DNA of 64,000 bases from an uncultured Elusimicrobia bacterium (GTDB lineage: Bacteria; Elusimicrobiota; Elusimicrobia; UBA1565; UBA9628): positions 57,784-121,783 of the forward strand of contig CAIKVT010000039.1 of assembly GCA_903830945.1 (NCBI GenBank), given 5' to 3'. A model generated the notes under the pieces. That model saw only the letters and a program-made list of their open reading frames with translations. It did no database searches and was not told the origin of the DNA. Every line of letters begins with the position of its first letter. The first letter of the stretch is position 1. Positions 25,683 to 33,762 of this stretch are shown piece after piece. The position numbers were made by a program, and so were the translations under genes.

Positions 25683-26030
25683 TCAGGCGCCTTGGGCGAG
25701 GGCGATCATCTTCTTGAAGGAGGAGCCATCCCGTATCGCCATCTCCGAGAGCATCTTGCGGTTAAGGGTGATGTTGGCCTTCTTGAGGCCCGCCATGAAC
25801 CGGGAGTAGCTCAGGCCGTGCTCGCGGCATGCGGCGTTGATGCGCTCGATCCAGAGGGAGCGGAAGTCGCCCTTTTTGTCCTTGCGACCGACATAGGAGG
25901 CGGCCAGAGACCGTTCGACCTGCTGTTTGACCATCCGCCATTTGCGGCTCTTATCGGAGTAGAAGCCTTTGGCGAGACGGAATTTCTTCTTCTTGTGATG
26001 TCGGGTGGTGACGCCGGATTTTATTCGCAT
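25683..26030 (-). CDS. rplT: 50S ribosomal protein L20
   Basis: A 115-residue L20 with the standard blocks YSDKSRKWRMVKQQVERSL, SYVGRKDKKGDFRSLWIERINAA and YSRFMAGLKKANITLNRKMLSEMA. L20 is an early 23S rRNA-binding assembly protein. It lies 29 bases after rpmI and before pheS. In several bacteria L20 or its leader regulates infC-rpmI-rplT; the infC leader here is short on the promoter nearest the start, so such control is uncertain. Confidence 0.97.
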   Translation of the reverse strand: MRIKSGVTTRHHKKKKFRLAKGFYSDKSRKWRMVKQQVERSLAASYVGRKDKKGDFRSLWIERINAACREHGLSYSRFMAGLKKANITLNRKMLSEMAIRDGSSFKKMIALAQGA

Positions 26031-26059
26031 GGTTTGACTCCCGTCCTAAAGTTCATGGA

Positions 26060-26257
26060 TCAGGCGTATGGAAGGTAGCGCGCTATGATCTTCTGTTCAG
26101 TCTTGTTAAGGAAGGCCTTGGTGCGCGTGAACTGCTTCTGCTCTCCCGATCTGGGGGCGAGCAGGTGCCGCCGGCCGGCGCGCTGGTGCTTGAACTTGCC
26201 GGTGCCGGTTTTGAAGAAGCGCTTCTTGGCGCCGCTGTGGGATCTTATTTTTGGCAT
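26060..26257 (-). CDS. rpmI: 50S ribosomal protein L35
   Basis: A 65-residue L35: [14 protein letters not shown] at the N-terminus, [11 protein letters not shown] in the middle and IIARYLPYA at the C-terminus, matching the family closely in length and pattern. It sits between infC and rplT, nine bases after the infC stop. Confidence 0.97.
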   Translation of the reverse strand: MPKIRSHSGAKKRFFKTGTGKFKHQRAGRRHLLAPRSGEQKQFTRTKAFLNKTEQKIIARYLPYA

Positions 26258-26266
26258 AGTTGGTCC

Positions 26267-26758
26267 TTAGTGTTTGGGGATGAGGGTCATGACCAGCCGA
26301 TTGCGGTCCGGCATGGGCGCCTGCTCTACCGCCGCGATGGCATTGAGGCGGTCACGGATCATGTCCAGCAGCTTCATCCCTAGGTCTCGGTGCTGCATCT
26401 CCCGGCCGCGGAACACCACGGTGAGCCTCACTTTGTCGTGCGCCGTGATGAACTCGGTTATGTGCTTGAGCTTTGTGTCGAGGTCGTGCGCTCCGATATG
26501 CGGCTTGAAGCGCACTTCCTTGAGCATTCCTGCCTTCTGCTTGCGACGCGACTCTCGGACTTTCTTTTCCTGCTCGTAACGGTACTTCGGGTAATCGAGG
26601 ATCTTGCAGACCGGTGGACTCGCCTGCGGAGCGATCTCGATGAGGTCCTTGCCCCGTTGACGAGCCAGGGCCAGTGCTTCAGAGAGAGGCTTGATACCGA
26701 CTTGCGTCCCGTCCACGTCGATGACGCGGACTTGGCTGGACGTGATCCGATTGTTGAT
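26267..26758 (-). CDS. infC: Translation initiation factor IF-3, ATC start
   Basis: A 163-residue IF-3 with LIEIAPQASPPVCKILDYPKYRYEQEKK and VRFKPHIGAHDLDTKLKH. The first ATG/GTG-type start (GTG 26716) would drop the conserved N-terminal NNRI...VRVIDVDG segment, so the true start is upstream. ATC at 26756-26758 gives an N-terminus NNRITSSQVRVID and has AAGGA nine to ten bases before it. Rare start codons (ATT, ATC) in infC are established and serve autoregulation, because IF-3 rejects them. A TATAAT lies about 28 bases upstream of this ATC. Confidence 0.92.
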   Translation of the reverse strand: MNNRITSSQVRVIDVDGTQVGIKPLSEALALARQRGKDLIEIAPQASPPVCKILDYPKYRYEQEKKVRESRRKQKAGMLKEVRFKPHIGAHDLDTKLKHITEFITAHDKVRLTVVFRGREMQHRDLGMKLLDMIRDRLNAIAAVEQAPMPDRNRLVMTLIPKH

Positions 26759-26786
26759 CCGCGTCGTATCCTTGGTGGTCTTGTAG

Positions 26787-26792
26787 ATTATA
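26787..26792 (-). promoter_or_regulatory. Proximal -10 box for the infC operon
   Basis: Perfect TATAAT on the minus strand; a start about seven bases on leaves a leader of roughly 20 bases with AAGGA before the ATC start. The -35 position holds no good match. Confidence 0.5.
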
Positions 26793-26851
26793 GTGGTATC
26801 GCTCTCCCTCTTTCGGCACTCCCCGTCGGAACGCGTCCCGTCGAGACGATT

Positions 26852-26880
26852 AATGTATCAACTTTTGGCCTTGTCGTCAA
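26852..26880 (-). promoter_or_regulatory. Distal promoter for the infC operon
   Basis: TTGACG (26880-26875), 17-base spacer, TACATT (26857-26852), a reasonable sigma-70-like pair overlapping the stop of the glutamine synthetase gene. A transcript from here would carry about 90 bases of leader before infC. Confidence 0.5.
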
Positions 26881-28379
26881 CAATAGAGGAACTCGTCGAC
26901 GAGTTTTTTAATCTCCTCTTCCTTGCCGAAGAGGCGCTCGCTGAGGTCTCGATCGTTGAATGCCTGGAGCCGGCGGGCCATGCCGTCGACGACCTGCGGG
27001 GGGAAGACACCGTCTGCCTCGTAGACGGCGCGGTCGCGCAGGAGGCACTCGGCCGACTCGGCGCAGGAAGTCGGCAGCTGAGGGAGTTCGGCCTGCAGGG
27101 CCTTGTTCTCGGGCGCGAAGACGTTGCCGTCCACGTGGAGCCGCCGGGCCACCCCTAGGGCGGCGCGCATGCCGAGACCGTGCCGGGCGGCCACGGCTAA
27201 GCCGGCCATGAGCAGGTGGATCTGCGCGGAGCCGTCCGGGGCGCGGAATTCCACGGTCTGGCTTTCGGAGCCGGCTTTCCCGGCGGCCGGCTCGCGGGGG
27301 TTGGCGTCTTTGACCATGTTCGCCGTGTGCAGCCAGCCTAAAGGTACCCGGATCAAGGTTGAGCGGTTGCGCTCGCCCCAGCAGATGTTGGTGGGAGCTT
27401 CCTGGTGGGGGACCAGGCGCAGATAGGCGGTGGGCACGGTGTTGCCGAAGGCGGTCAGCGACGGCGCCAGCGTTAGGTATCCGGCGATGAGCCGGCGCGC
27501 CGGCTCGCTCAGGGCGCCTTTGGCTACCAGCGCGTTGCGGCCGCCCTTCATTAGGCGCGAGTGGATGTGCAGGCCGCTGCCCGCGTGGCCCACTGATATT
27601 TTGGGAGCGAAGCTCACTCGCACGCCGTACTTGAGGCCGAGCACGCTGAGTATCCACTTGGCGATGACGATTTGGTCGGCCGCGTCGGCGATGGGCACGG
27701 GGAGGAATTCGATTTCGTGCTGGGCCATCTCCTGGTCCTCGCCCCGGATGTGGCCGACCTCGCAATGTGCGTATTTGATGGCACCGCCGGCTTGGGCGAT
27801 GGCGGCCATGGCGTCGATGCGTAGTTTTTCCCACTTGGAGAAGGGGGCGGACTCGTGGTAGCCTTTTTGGGCGGTGATTGGATAGAAGGACTGTCGCTCC
27901 GCGAGGACATAGTATTCGAGCTCACCCATGGCTTCCAAGGTAAAGCCCGTGCGCTCCCGAAGGACTTCTTGAGCCCGGCGCGCGATGTTTTCGGGGGAAC
28001 TGGGCAATCGCTGCCCGGCACTGGTGTAGAAGGCGCAGAGGATGTCCAAGGTCGGAATTTCGGCGAAGGGGTCGAGGAATGTGGTCCGGTAGCGGGGCAC
28101 GACGTAGAGGTCGCTTGAGGCAGCGTCGATATAGTTGAAGAGGCTCGAGCCGTCCACGCGTTCGCCGGTGGAGAGCAGGCGGTCGAGGTGCTGGGAGCCG
28201 GAGATGACGAAATCGAGGGTCTTGAGGCGTCCGTCGCCGCCCACGTAGCGGAACTTGACCATACGGATGCCTTTTTTGGAGATATATCGGATGAGGTCTT
28301 TCTTGGTGATGTCGGCGGGGGTTTTGTTCAGAAAGGCCGCGACGGGGTTGGGGGAGAGGGAAGCGGTGTTGGTTCGCAT
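26877..28379 (-). CDS. glnA: Glutamine synthetase, type I-like
   Basis: A 500-residue glutamine synthetase. Beta-grasp region MVKFRYVGGDGRLKTLDF, catalytic block GELEYYVL, histidine motif GSGLHIHSRLMKGG, ATP/Glu site NTVPTAYLRLVPHQEAPTNICWGERNRS and VEFRAPDGSA are present. The segment where adenylylated GS-I enzymes carry NLYDLPPE reads NVFAPENKA here, so the regulatory tyrosine seems absent. The active-site blocks are somewhat divergent, and a related gamma-glutamyl ligase is possible. ATG 28379 is chosen because an extended -10 ends seven bases before it. A second, type III enzyme is at 57220. Confidence 0.82.
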   Translation of the reverse strand: MRTNTASLSPNPVAAFLNKTPADITKKDLIRYISKKGIRMVKFRYVGGDGRLKTLDFVISGSQHLDRLLSTGERVDGSSLFNYIDAASSDLYVVPRYRTTFLDPFAEIPTLDILCAFYTSAGQRLPSSPENIARRAQEVLRERTGFTLEAMGELEYYVLAERQSFYPITAQKGYHESAPFSKWEKLRIDAMAAIAQAGGAIKYAHCEVGHIRGEDQEMAQHEIEFLPVPIADAADQIVIAKWILSVLGLKYGVRVSFAPKISVGHAGSGLHIHSRLMKGGRNALVAKGALSEPARRLIAGYLTLAPSLTAFGNTVPTAYLRLVPHQEAPTNICWGERNRSTLIRVPLGWLHTANMVKDANPREPAAGKAGSESQTVEFRAPDGSAQIHLLMAGLAVAARHGLGMRAALGVARRLHVDGNVFAPENKALQAELPQLPTSCAESAECLLRDRAVYEADGVFPPQVVDGMARRLQAFNDRDLSERLFGKEEEIKKLVDEFLYC

Positions 28380-28386
28380 GGCGCCT

Positions 28387-28395
28387 ATTATAGCA
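28387..28395 (-). promoter_or_regulatory. Extended -10 promoter of glnA-like gene, leaderless
   Basis: TGCTATAAT on the minus strand, seven bases before the ATG at 28379. The perfect -10 with upstream TG and no -35 fits an extended -10 promoter whose transcript begins at or beside the start codon. Confidence 0.65.
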
Positions 28396-28399
28396 AGGA

Positions 28400-30433
28400 C
28401 TAATGCGCGGCGAGGGTCAGGATCTGCGCGAGAGAGAAGCCGGTCCAGATTCGCCACAGGGTCCACAGCCAAGCCAGTGACGAGAGCGCAAGCGCCCAGA
28501 GGAAACCTGGAGGGAGATAATCGAACTCGACGAGGGATATGCCGGTTGGGACTTCCACGGCGCTTTGGACAAGGTTCACCCTCCGGACGGGGGCCCTGAG
28601 TCCGTTGACGGCAGAGCGCCAGCCCGCATCCCAGGCTTGCGTGGACACCAGCCAGCTCGGGCGAGCGCTACGCACGCGCACGATCATGCGGCCCGGGTCT
28701 TGGGAGATTATCTCCGCGCGGGCCGTGGGGTCCGGACCTTCGGTCGTGCGGGCTAGGGCGGGGTCGTGCACCAGGATGTGGCCCGCGGGGGGCGCTCCTT
28801 GGCGGCGTATATTGGCCAGGGCCTTGTGTTCCGGGATGAAATCGGCGCCAATTGCGAGATAGACCGGGGGGAAGGCGGCGGGGTTCTCGAAGACTTTCGC
28901 GGTCGAGCCGCCCAGGGGGCGGAATTTCTTGCGGGGTAGGTCCCGGAAGGTGAGCACGTAGCGTATTCCTAGGAGGTCCATCCAAGGTGAGAGAGGATCC
29001 TGGTCCAACTGGTCGAGTACGGCATCATAGCGCGCGTAGTGCATCTGTTCATCCCCGTCTGCCATGGGCAGTCCATAAACCATACCTAGATTCGGGGCTA
29101 ACGCGTCCTTGAACCTGAGCCACGCATCCGTCTCACTCTTGCCGGACATCTCCCAAGTGTTTCTGGTCAGCGGCGTCAGGAAGATGCGGCCCCAGGGGCG
29201 CCCGGAGAAGAAGTCCGCGATGGGGGTTTTCTCCTCATAGACGGCCGGGTTGACGGTGACCAGGCAGCCCCGGGCGAATATGAGTAGGTCCAGCGCGCAT
29301 AAGAGGCAGACGGCCGGGCGCAGGCGTGGCGCCAGGTGCTCGGCGCCTAGAGCGGCGAGGATCGAGACGCCGAAGCAGACCAGGTAGAGGGCTTGGGCCG
29401 GGAAGCGGAACCAGTTGAACGGAGGTACATGCTCGTAGAACAGCTGGTACAAGGGGAAATGCCGGCCCCAAGAGAGCAGGACACCGGAGAGGGCGATGGC
29501 CGCGTAGGGAGTCCAGAGACGGCGATCGCTGCGGAAGGCGAGTGCGGCGGCCAATAACGCGAAGGGGCCGAAGTAGAACCCGATCAGATGTGGATCTCCG
29601 CCGCCGGGTTGGAAGAAGCCTCGCCATTGGGGGATCAGCAGCATGAGGAGGAAGTCTCGCGGAGCGATGGAATAGGACAGGGCCCAGCGCGGGTCGGCCC
29701 CGGTGTTGCGCGCGGACTGTGCGGCGAGATACAGCGAGGGTACGAGCTGGACCGCGGCCAGGCAGAAAGACAAGGCTCCCAGGGCCGATAAGAGGCGGAA
29801 GGCCTTGGGCCGATTAGGTTGAAGCGTCGCGTGCAGCGCCAGGGCGACGGCTGAATAGAGAGCGAATTGGGGATGGCCTGCGAAGACCTGGAGAGCCGTC
29901 GCGGCGGCCGCAGCCGGGAGGGCCCAGGGGACCCCGCGCCGGGCCCGGAGGAGGAAAAAAAAGACGAGTGGCAGCCAGACATAGCTCTGCATGTGGCTCG
30001 GGTAGGAATAACGCATGACAAAGTTGGCGTTAAACCCGAAGATGATGCCTCCCAGGAGCGCGGCTTCGTGGGAGGCTTCCAGTTCGCGTGCGGCCAGGTA
30101 CATGAAAAAGGCGGCCAGGACGGTGTGCAGCCAGGCGCTCAGGGCCAAGGCCGATGGGTAGCTCAGGAATGCGTAGAGATAGGTGGGGGGATAGAAGAGG
30201 GCCGACTGGAGGTTCGCCATGAATGGGACGCCGCAGTAGAGGTCCGGGTTCCAGAAAGGGAATCGCCCGGCTCGGAGGCAGCGGCGCAGGAACTCGGAGT
30301 TGGGATAGAAGAGCCGGTAGAGCACGTCGTAGAATAGGGCCTGCTTTCCGAAGAGGGGCTGCCACCAAAGGATGGCTGCCAAGCCGCTGAAGATCGCGGC
30401 GGCCTGCCAGGTCTGACGGGATACGACTTTCAT
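28400..30433 (-). CDS. YfhO-like multi-pass membrane protein
   Basis: A 677-residue protein with about 12 membrane helices in the first 400 residues, then a soluble extracytoplasmic part and a last helix near the C-terminus. PLFGKQALFYDVLYRLFYPNSEFLRRCLRAG at the N-terminus, WNPDLYCGVPFMANLQSALFYPP and the late 'SAVNGLRAPVRRVN' segment match the YfhO (PF09586-type) pattern of GT-C-like proteins that act on lipoteichoic acid or other polyprenyl-linked glycans. It follows ddl by 28 bases in the same operon. Sugar and acceptor unknown. Confidence 0.75.
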   Translation of the reverse strand: MKVVSRQTWQAAAIFSGLAAILWWQPLFGKQALFYDVLYRLFYPNSEFLRRCLRAGRFPFWNPDLYCGVPFMANLQSALFYPPTYLYAFLSYPSALALSAWLHTVLAAFFMYLAARELEASHEAALLGGIIFGFNANFVMRYSYPSHMQSYVWLPLVFFFLLRARRGVPWALPAAAAATALQVFAGHPQFALYSAVALALHATLQPNRPKAFRLLSALGALSFCLAAVQLVPSLYLAAQSARNTGADPRWALSYSIAPRDFLLMLLIPQWRGFFQPGGGDPHLIGFYFGPFALLAAALAFRSDRRLWTPYAAIALSGVLLSWGRHFPLYQLFYEHVPPFNWFRFPAQALYLVCFGVSILAALGAEHLAPRLRPAVCLLCALDLLIFARGCLVTVNPAVYEEKTPIADFFSGRPWGRIFLTPLTRNTWEMSGKSETDAWLRFKDALAPNLGMVYGLPMADGDEQMHYARYDAVLDQLDQDPLSPWMDLLGIRYVLTFRDLPRKKFRPLGGSTAKVFENPAAFPPVYLAIGADFIPEHKALANIRRQGAPPAGHILVHDPALARTTEGPDPTARAEIISQDPGRMIVRVRSARPSWLVSTQAWDAGWRSAVNGLRAPVRRVNLVQSAVEVPTGISLVEFDYLPPGFLWALALSSLAWLWTLWRIWTGFSLAQILTLAAH

Positions 30434-30461
30434 GAAGTGGAAGGTCGAAATCTTCGTGGGG

Positions 30462-31529
30462 TCACGGAGCCGTTTTGAGCCTTGCGTGGGCGCGGGCGCG
30501 GCGCAGAGCGAGCTTGATGAGCCGGCTGATGAGCGCCGGGGTGTCTACACCAGACTCTGTCCAGAGCCTGGGATACATGCTGATGGAGGTGAATCCTGGG
30601 ATGGTGTTGAGTTCGTTGAACCAGACCGCGCCGTTGCGGCGGTCCATGAGGAAGTCCGCCCGGGCCATGCCATAGCCGTCTAGGACCCGGAAGGCTTTGA
30701 GCGCCAGCTCGCGAACCATCTTGGCTGTTTTCTCCGGTATTTCAGCCGGGACTTTGAGTTTGGCTCCTTCAGAGTCGAGATATTTGGCCGCATAGGTGTA
30801 GAATTCCGCGTTGGCCTCGATCTCGCCGCAGATGGAAGCCTTAAGTTCCAGCGGGTCGCCCTGCTTAGCCCAGGGGTCGCCGAGCACGGCGCATTCAATT
30901 TCGCGGGGGGACGCGACGCCTTTTTCTAAGACGATCTTATCATCGTAGCGAAAAGCCTCGTTTACTGCGGGCATCAGTTCCGCTGATTCCATCACTTTGG
31001 AGATGCCCACGGAAGATCCCATGCGCGCGGGCTTGACGAAGAGCGGCAAGCCCAGGCGCCGGGCTAGGGGAGCGGCGTGCTCGGGATGGCGGACCACGGT
31101 GTAGGGAAGGATCGGCAGGCCGGCATGGATGCACAGTCTCTTGGAGACTTCCTTGTCCATGCCCAGGGCTGAGCCGAGGACGCCGCAGCCGACATACGGA
31201 AGACCGGCGAGTTCAAGCAGGCCTTGGACCGTGCCATCTTCACCCAGGGGGCCATGCAGTACCGGGAAGACCGCGTCCGCTGTGGCCAGGACTTCGGACG
31301 GTGCGGTTGGTCGGGAGTTGGCCAAGAGGACCTTTTCGCTGGCGCCTACGTGGTCGGTGAGAAATTCACATCGAGAGCGTCGCCAGAATCCTTTGCGGTC
31401 GATATAGACCAGCTGGGGGCAATAGCGCTTTGGGTCTATATTGGAGAGCACCGTGCGCGCGGAAACCAAAGAGACGGAATGTTCGGCGGATTGGCCGCCG
31501 CAGAGGACGATGATGCGGAGCTTTTTCAA
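30462..31529 (-). CDS. ddl: D-alanine-D-alanine ligase
   Basis: A 355-residue ATP-grasp ligase. N-terminal VLCGGQSAEHSVSL, HGPLGEDGTVQGLLEL, PLFVKPARMGSSVGI, and the Mg/ATP motif ARADFLMDR...VWFNELNTIPGFTSISMYPRL are all diagnostic of Ddl. It makes the D-Ala-D-Ala dipeptide for peptidoglycan. The start is TTG at 31529, with AGGAG six bases upstream, one of the few strong Shine-Dalgarno sequences here; a TATATA-like box lies about 35 bases upstream. Confidence 0.94.
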   Translation of the reverse strand: MKKLRIIVLCGGQSAEHSVSLVSARTVLSNIDPKRYCPQLVYIDRKGFWRRSRCEFLTDHVGASEKVLLANSRPTAPSEVLATADAVFPVLHGPLGEDGTVQGLLELAGLPYVGCGVLGSALGMDKEVSKRLCIHAGLPILPYTVVRHPEHAAPLARRLGLPLFVKPARMGSSVGISKVMESAELMPAVNEAFRYDDKIVLEKGVASPREIECAVLGDPWAKQGDPLELKASICGEIEANAEFYTYAAKYLDSEGAKLKVPAEIPEKTAKMVRELALKAFRVLDGYGMARADFLMDRRNGAVWFNELNTIPGFTSISMYPRLWTESGVDTPALISRLIKLALRRARAHARLKTAP

Positions 31530-31620
31530 AGGGTTTCTCCTGGTAATTTTATTTCCTTATATAGAGTCCGCGTCTGCGGTATGGAAAGTGATGATTTCAG
31601 CTTCGCGTTCGGCAGGCATA

Positions 31621-33156
31621 CTACTCGGTCTTTTTGAGAAGTTGCAGGACCTTGATCACGAAGGTCTTGCGGTCGACCGGCTTGACGAGGACCTCTTGGG
31701 CGCCCGCCTCACGGGCCCGTTGCGCGGCGTCGCTGTAGCCGGTCAGGACCAGTACCGGGATACGGCTGGCCTCCGGGAGCCGGCGCAGCCTTTCCAGGAG
31801 CTCCAGTCCGCTCATGCCCGGCATCATGATGTCTAGGATGATGAGGTGCGGGACCTGGTTCTGGATGCTCTCTAGTGCCTCGAAGCCCGAGTGGGCCGTG
31901 GCCAGCTCTAGGTTTTCACTGATGGTGGAGACGAAGAGACGGATGATGTCGATGAGGTCGGGATTGTCTTCTACGATGAGTACCCGCTTCTTCTTCATGG
32001 GCGCGGCCTGCGCCACTACGGTCGCCGGGGTCTCTGGCTGGGTCAGCGGCAAGGACACATGGGCGGTGCAGCCCTGGCCGGGCTGTAGGGACTCAAGCCA
32101 GATGCTGCCCCCGTGCAGTTCTACGGTTTGCCGGGAGATGGCCAGTCCCAAGCCCAGGCCGGCATGCTGCCTGGTGGGCCCCTGCGTGGCGGCGGTGGAG
32201 AAATCTTCGAAGATGTGCGGCAGGAGTTCCGGGGGGATGCCTGGACCCTGGTCTTGCAGCGTCATCCAAGCCCGGTCCGCGGAGGCGCCTATGGTCAACT
32301 TGACTAAGCCTCCCTCCGGACTGAACTTGATCGCGTTGGAGAGCAGGTTGGCGCAGACTTCGGTGAAGGCCGCAGCGTCGGCCATGACCAGGACCAGAGC
32401 CGGGGGCAGAGTCAGCTCCAGACGCAGCCGCTTGCGTTCCAGGTCCTTGGCCACGTTCTGGGCGGCGTCTCTCCAGAGTTCGCACAGGTCCATGGGCCTG
32501 AGGGTGGCGAGTGAGCGTCCCGCTCGGGCTTCGCGCGCGCTCAGGATGTGGTTGAGGGTGGCCAGCAGCTCCTCAGAGCGTCCGACGATGGAATCTGTGG
32601 CCTTCTTCTGTTCGGCCGTGAGGTCCCCCAACGTCCCGTCCTGGAGGCTACGCGCGTAGCCGAGGACCACGGTCAGAGGCGCGCGCAGCTCGTGGGAGAC
32701 GTTGGCGATGAACTCGTTCTTCATCTGGTTGACCTGGCGCAATTCCATGTTTTGGTTGATTAGGTTGCGGGTTTCTACGAGTCGGCCGAGGATAGGGCCG
32801 AAATCTATGCGGGGCAGATCTCCCCGCACTAGGCAGTCCAAGGCGCCCTTTTTCATGGCCGCGACCGCCCAGGCCGTATCGGGTTCGGCGCAGGTGACGA
32901 TGATCGCGGACTTGGGATGGAGCTGGCGGACCCGGTCCAACAGAGATAGGCTCTCCCCGTTCGGCAGGCGCCGGGCCAAGAAGACTAGGTCGAAGCTGCG
33001 TTCTTTGAAGGTCAGCAGGGCGGCCGCGAAGTCTTTGGCCTGGTCGATGGTTAGGGACCAGCCGGGAGCGGCCTGGAGGCGGCTCTGGAGTTCTCCTCGT
33101 CCCTGCGCGTCGCCGTCCACGATGAGGATCGCGAGGGCTTCCGCCTGGGGGTTCAC
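31621..33156 (-). CDS. Hybrid histidine kinase, REC-HisKA-HATPase-REC
   Basis: A 511-residue soluble kinase. An N-terminal receiver (about 8-125) lacks its phospho-acceptor: the LVFLARRLPNG loop has Ala61 where Asp belongs, and the conserved Lys is replaced. HisKA follows with FIANVSHELRAPL (His155), then HATPase motifs NLLSNAIKFSPEG, DQGPGIP and GLGLGLAISR, and a complete C-terminal receiver (VEDN, LIILDIMMPGMSG with Asp near 443, VKPVD). No membrane segment or signal peptide, so it senses an internal cue or a partner. The start is GTG 33156, six bases after an extended -10. Confidence 0.9.
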   Translation of the reverse strand: MNPQAEALAILIVDGDAQGRGELQSRLQAAPGWSLTIDQAKDFAAALLTFKERSFDLVFLARRLPNGESLSLLDRVRQLHPKSAIIVTCAEPDTAWAVAAMKKGALDCLVRGDLPRIDFGPILGRLVETRNLINQNMELRQVNQMKNEFIANVSHELRAPLTVVLGYARSLQDGTLGDLTAEQKKATDSIVGRSEELLATLNHILSAREARAGRSLATLRPMDLCELWRDAAQNVAKDLERKRLRLELTLPPALVLVMADAAAFTEVCANLLSNAIKFSPEGGLVKLTIGASADRAWMTLQDQGPGIPPELLPHIFEDFSTAATQGPTRQHAGLGLGLAISRQTVELHGGSIWLESLQPGQGCTAHVSLPLTQPETPATVVAQAAPMKKKRVLIVEDNPDLIDIIRLFVSTISENLELATAHSGFEALESIQNQVPHLIILDIMMPGMSGLELLERLRRLPEASRIPVLVLTGYSDAAQRAREAGAQEVLVKPVDRKTFVIKVLQLLKKTE

Positions 33157-33162
33157 GGCTGT

Positions 33163-33171
33163 ATTCTACCA
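33163..33171 (-). promoter_or_regulatory. Extended -10 promoter of the hybrid kinase, leaderless
   Basis: TGGTAGAAT on the minus strand with six bases between the box and the GTG start at 33156. No Shine-Dalgarno sequence is present. Confidence 0.6.
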
Positions 33172-33213
33172 CCCTTGATTCGACGGCGCAATAAAGTTAT
33201 CCTTAATGTCCTC

Positions 33214-33762
33214 ATGACGGACAGATCTAGGCCCATCCATCCAGACGTGGAGAAGGTTCTCATCGACCCGGCTGCCTTGCAGAAGCGCGTGCGCGAACTG
33301 GGAGCGGAGATCTCCCGCGATTACGCGGGCCGACGTCCGACTCTGCTCGGCATACTCAAGGGCTCTGTCGTCTTCCTGGGAGACCTGCTGCGTTCCATCA
33401 CGTTGGATTGTTCCGTGGACTTCCTCAGCGTCTCTTCTTATTCGGGGCGGGGATCTACGGGCGAGGTGCGCATGCTCCTGGACCTGCGCGAGAGCGCCGC
33501 GGGCAAGGACCTGGTCATCGTCGAGGACATCATGGATTCGGGTCTGACCTTGCACTATCTTCTTGACAGCCTCAAGAACCGCGGCCCGCGGTCCTTGGAG
33601 GTCTGCACGCTTCTGGACAAGCCGGACTGTCGCAAGGTCGCGGTGACGGCCAAGTACGTGGGCTTCCGCATCGCCGACGAGTTCGTGATCGGCTACGGTC
33701 TCGACTATAATGAGAAGTACCGCAATTTACCTTACGTCGGGGTGCTTAAGAGTGGAAAATAA
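33214..33762 (+). CDS. hpt: Hypoxanthine phosphoribosyltransferase
   Basis: A 182-residue purine phosphoribosyltransferase: LGILKGSVVFLGDLLR, the PRPP motif VIVEDIMDSGLTL, and YVGFRIADEFVIGYGLDYNEKYRNLPYVGVL are family signatures. It salvages hypoxanthine and guanine. ATG 33214 starts the family-like region (an upstream ATG adds 13 unlike residues); a TATCCT lies ten bases before it. The hpt-ftsH-folP-glmM order is also found in enterobacteria. The end overlaps the ftsH start by 11 bases. Confidence 0.93.
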   Translation: MTDRSRPIHPDVEKVLIDPAALQKRVRELGAEISRDYAGRRPTLLGILKGSVVFLGDLLRSITLDCSVDFLSVSSYSGRGSTGEVRMLLDLRESAAGKDLVIVEDIMDSGLTLHYLLDSLKNRGPRSLEVCTLLDKPDCRKVAVTAKYVGFRIADEFVIGYGLDYNEKYRNLPYVGVLKSGK

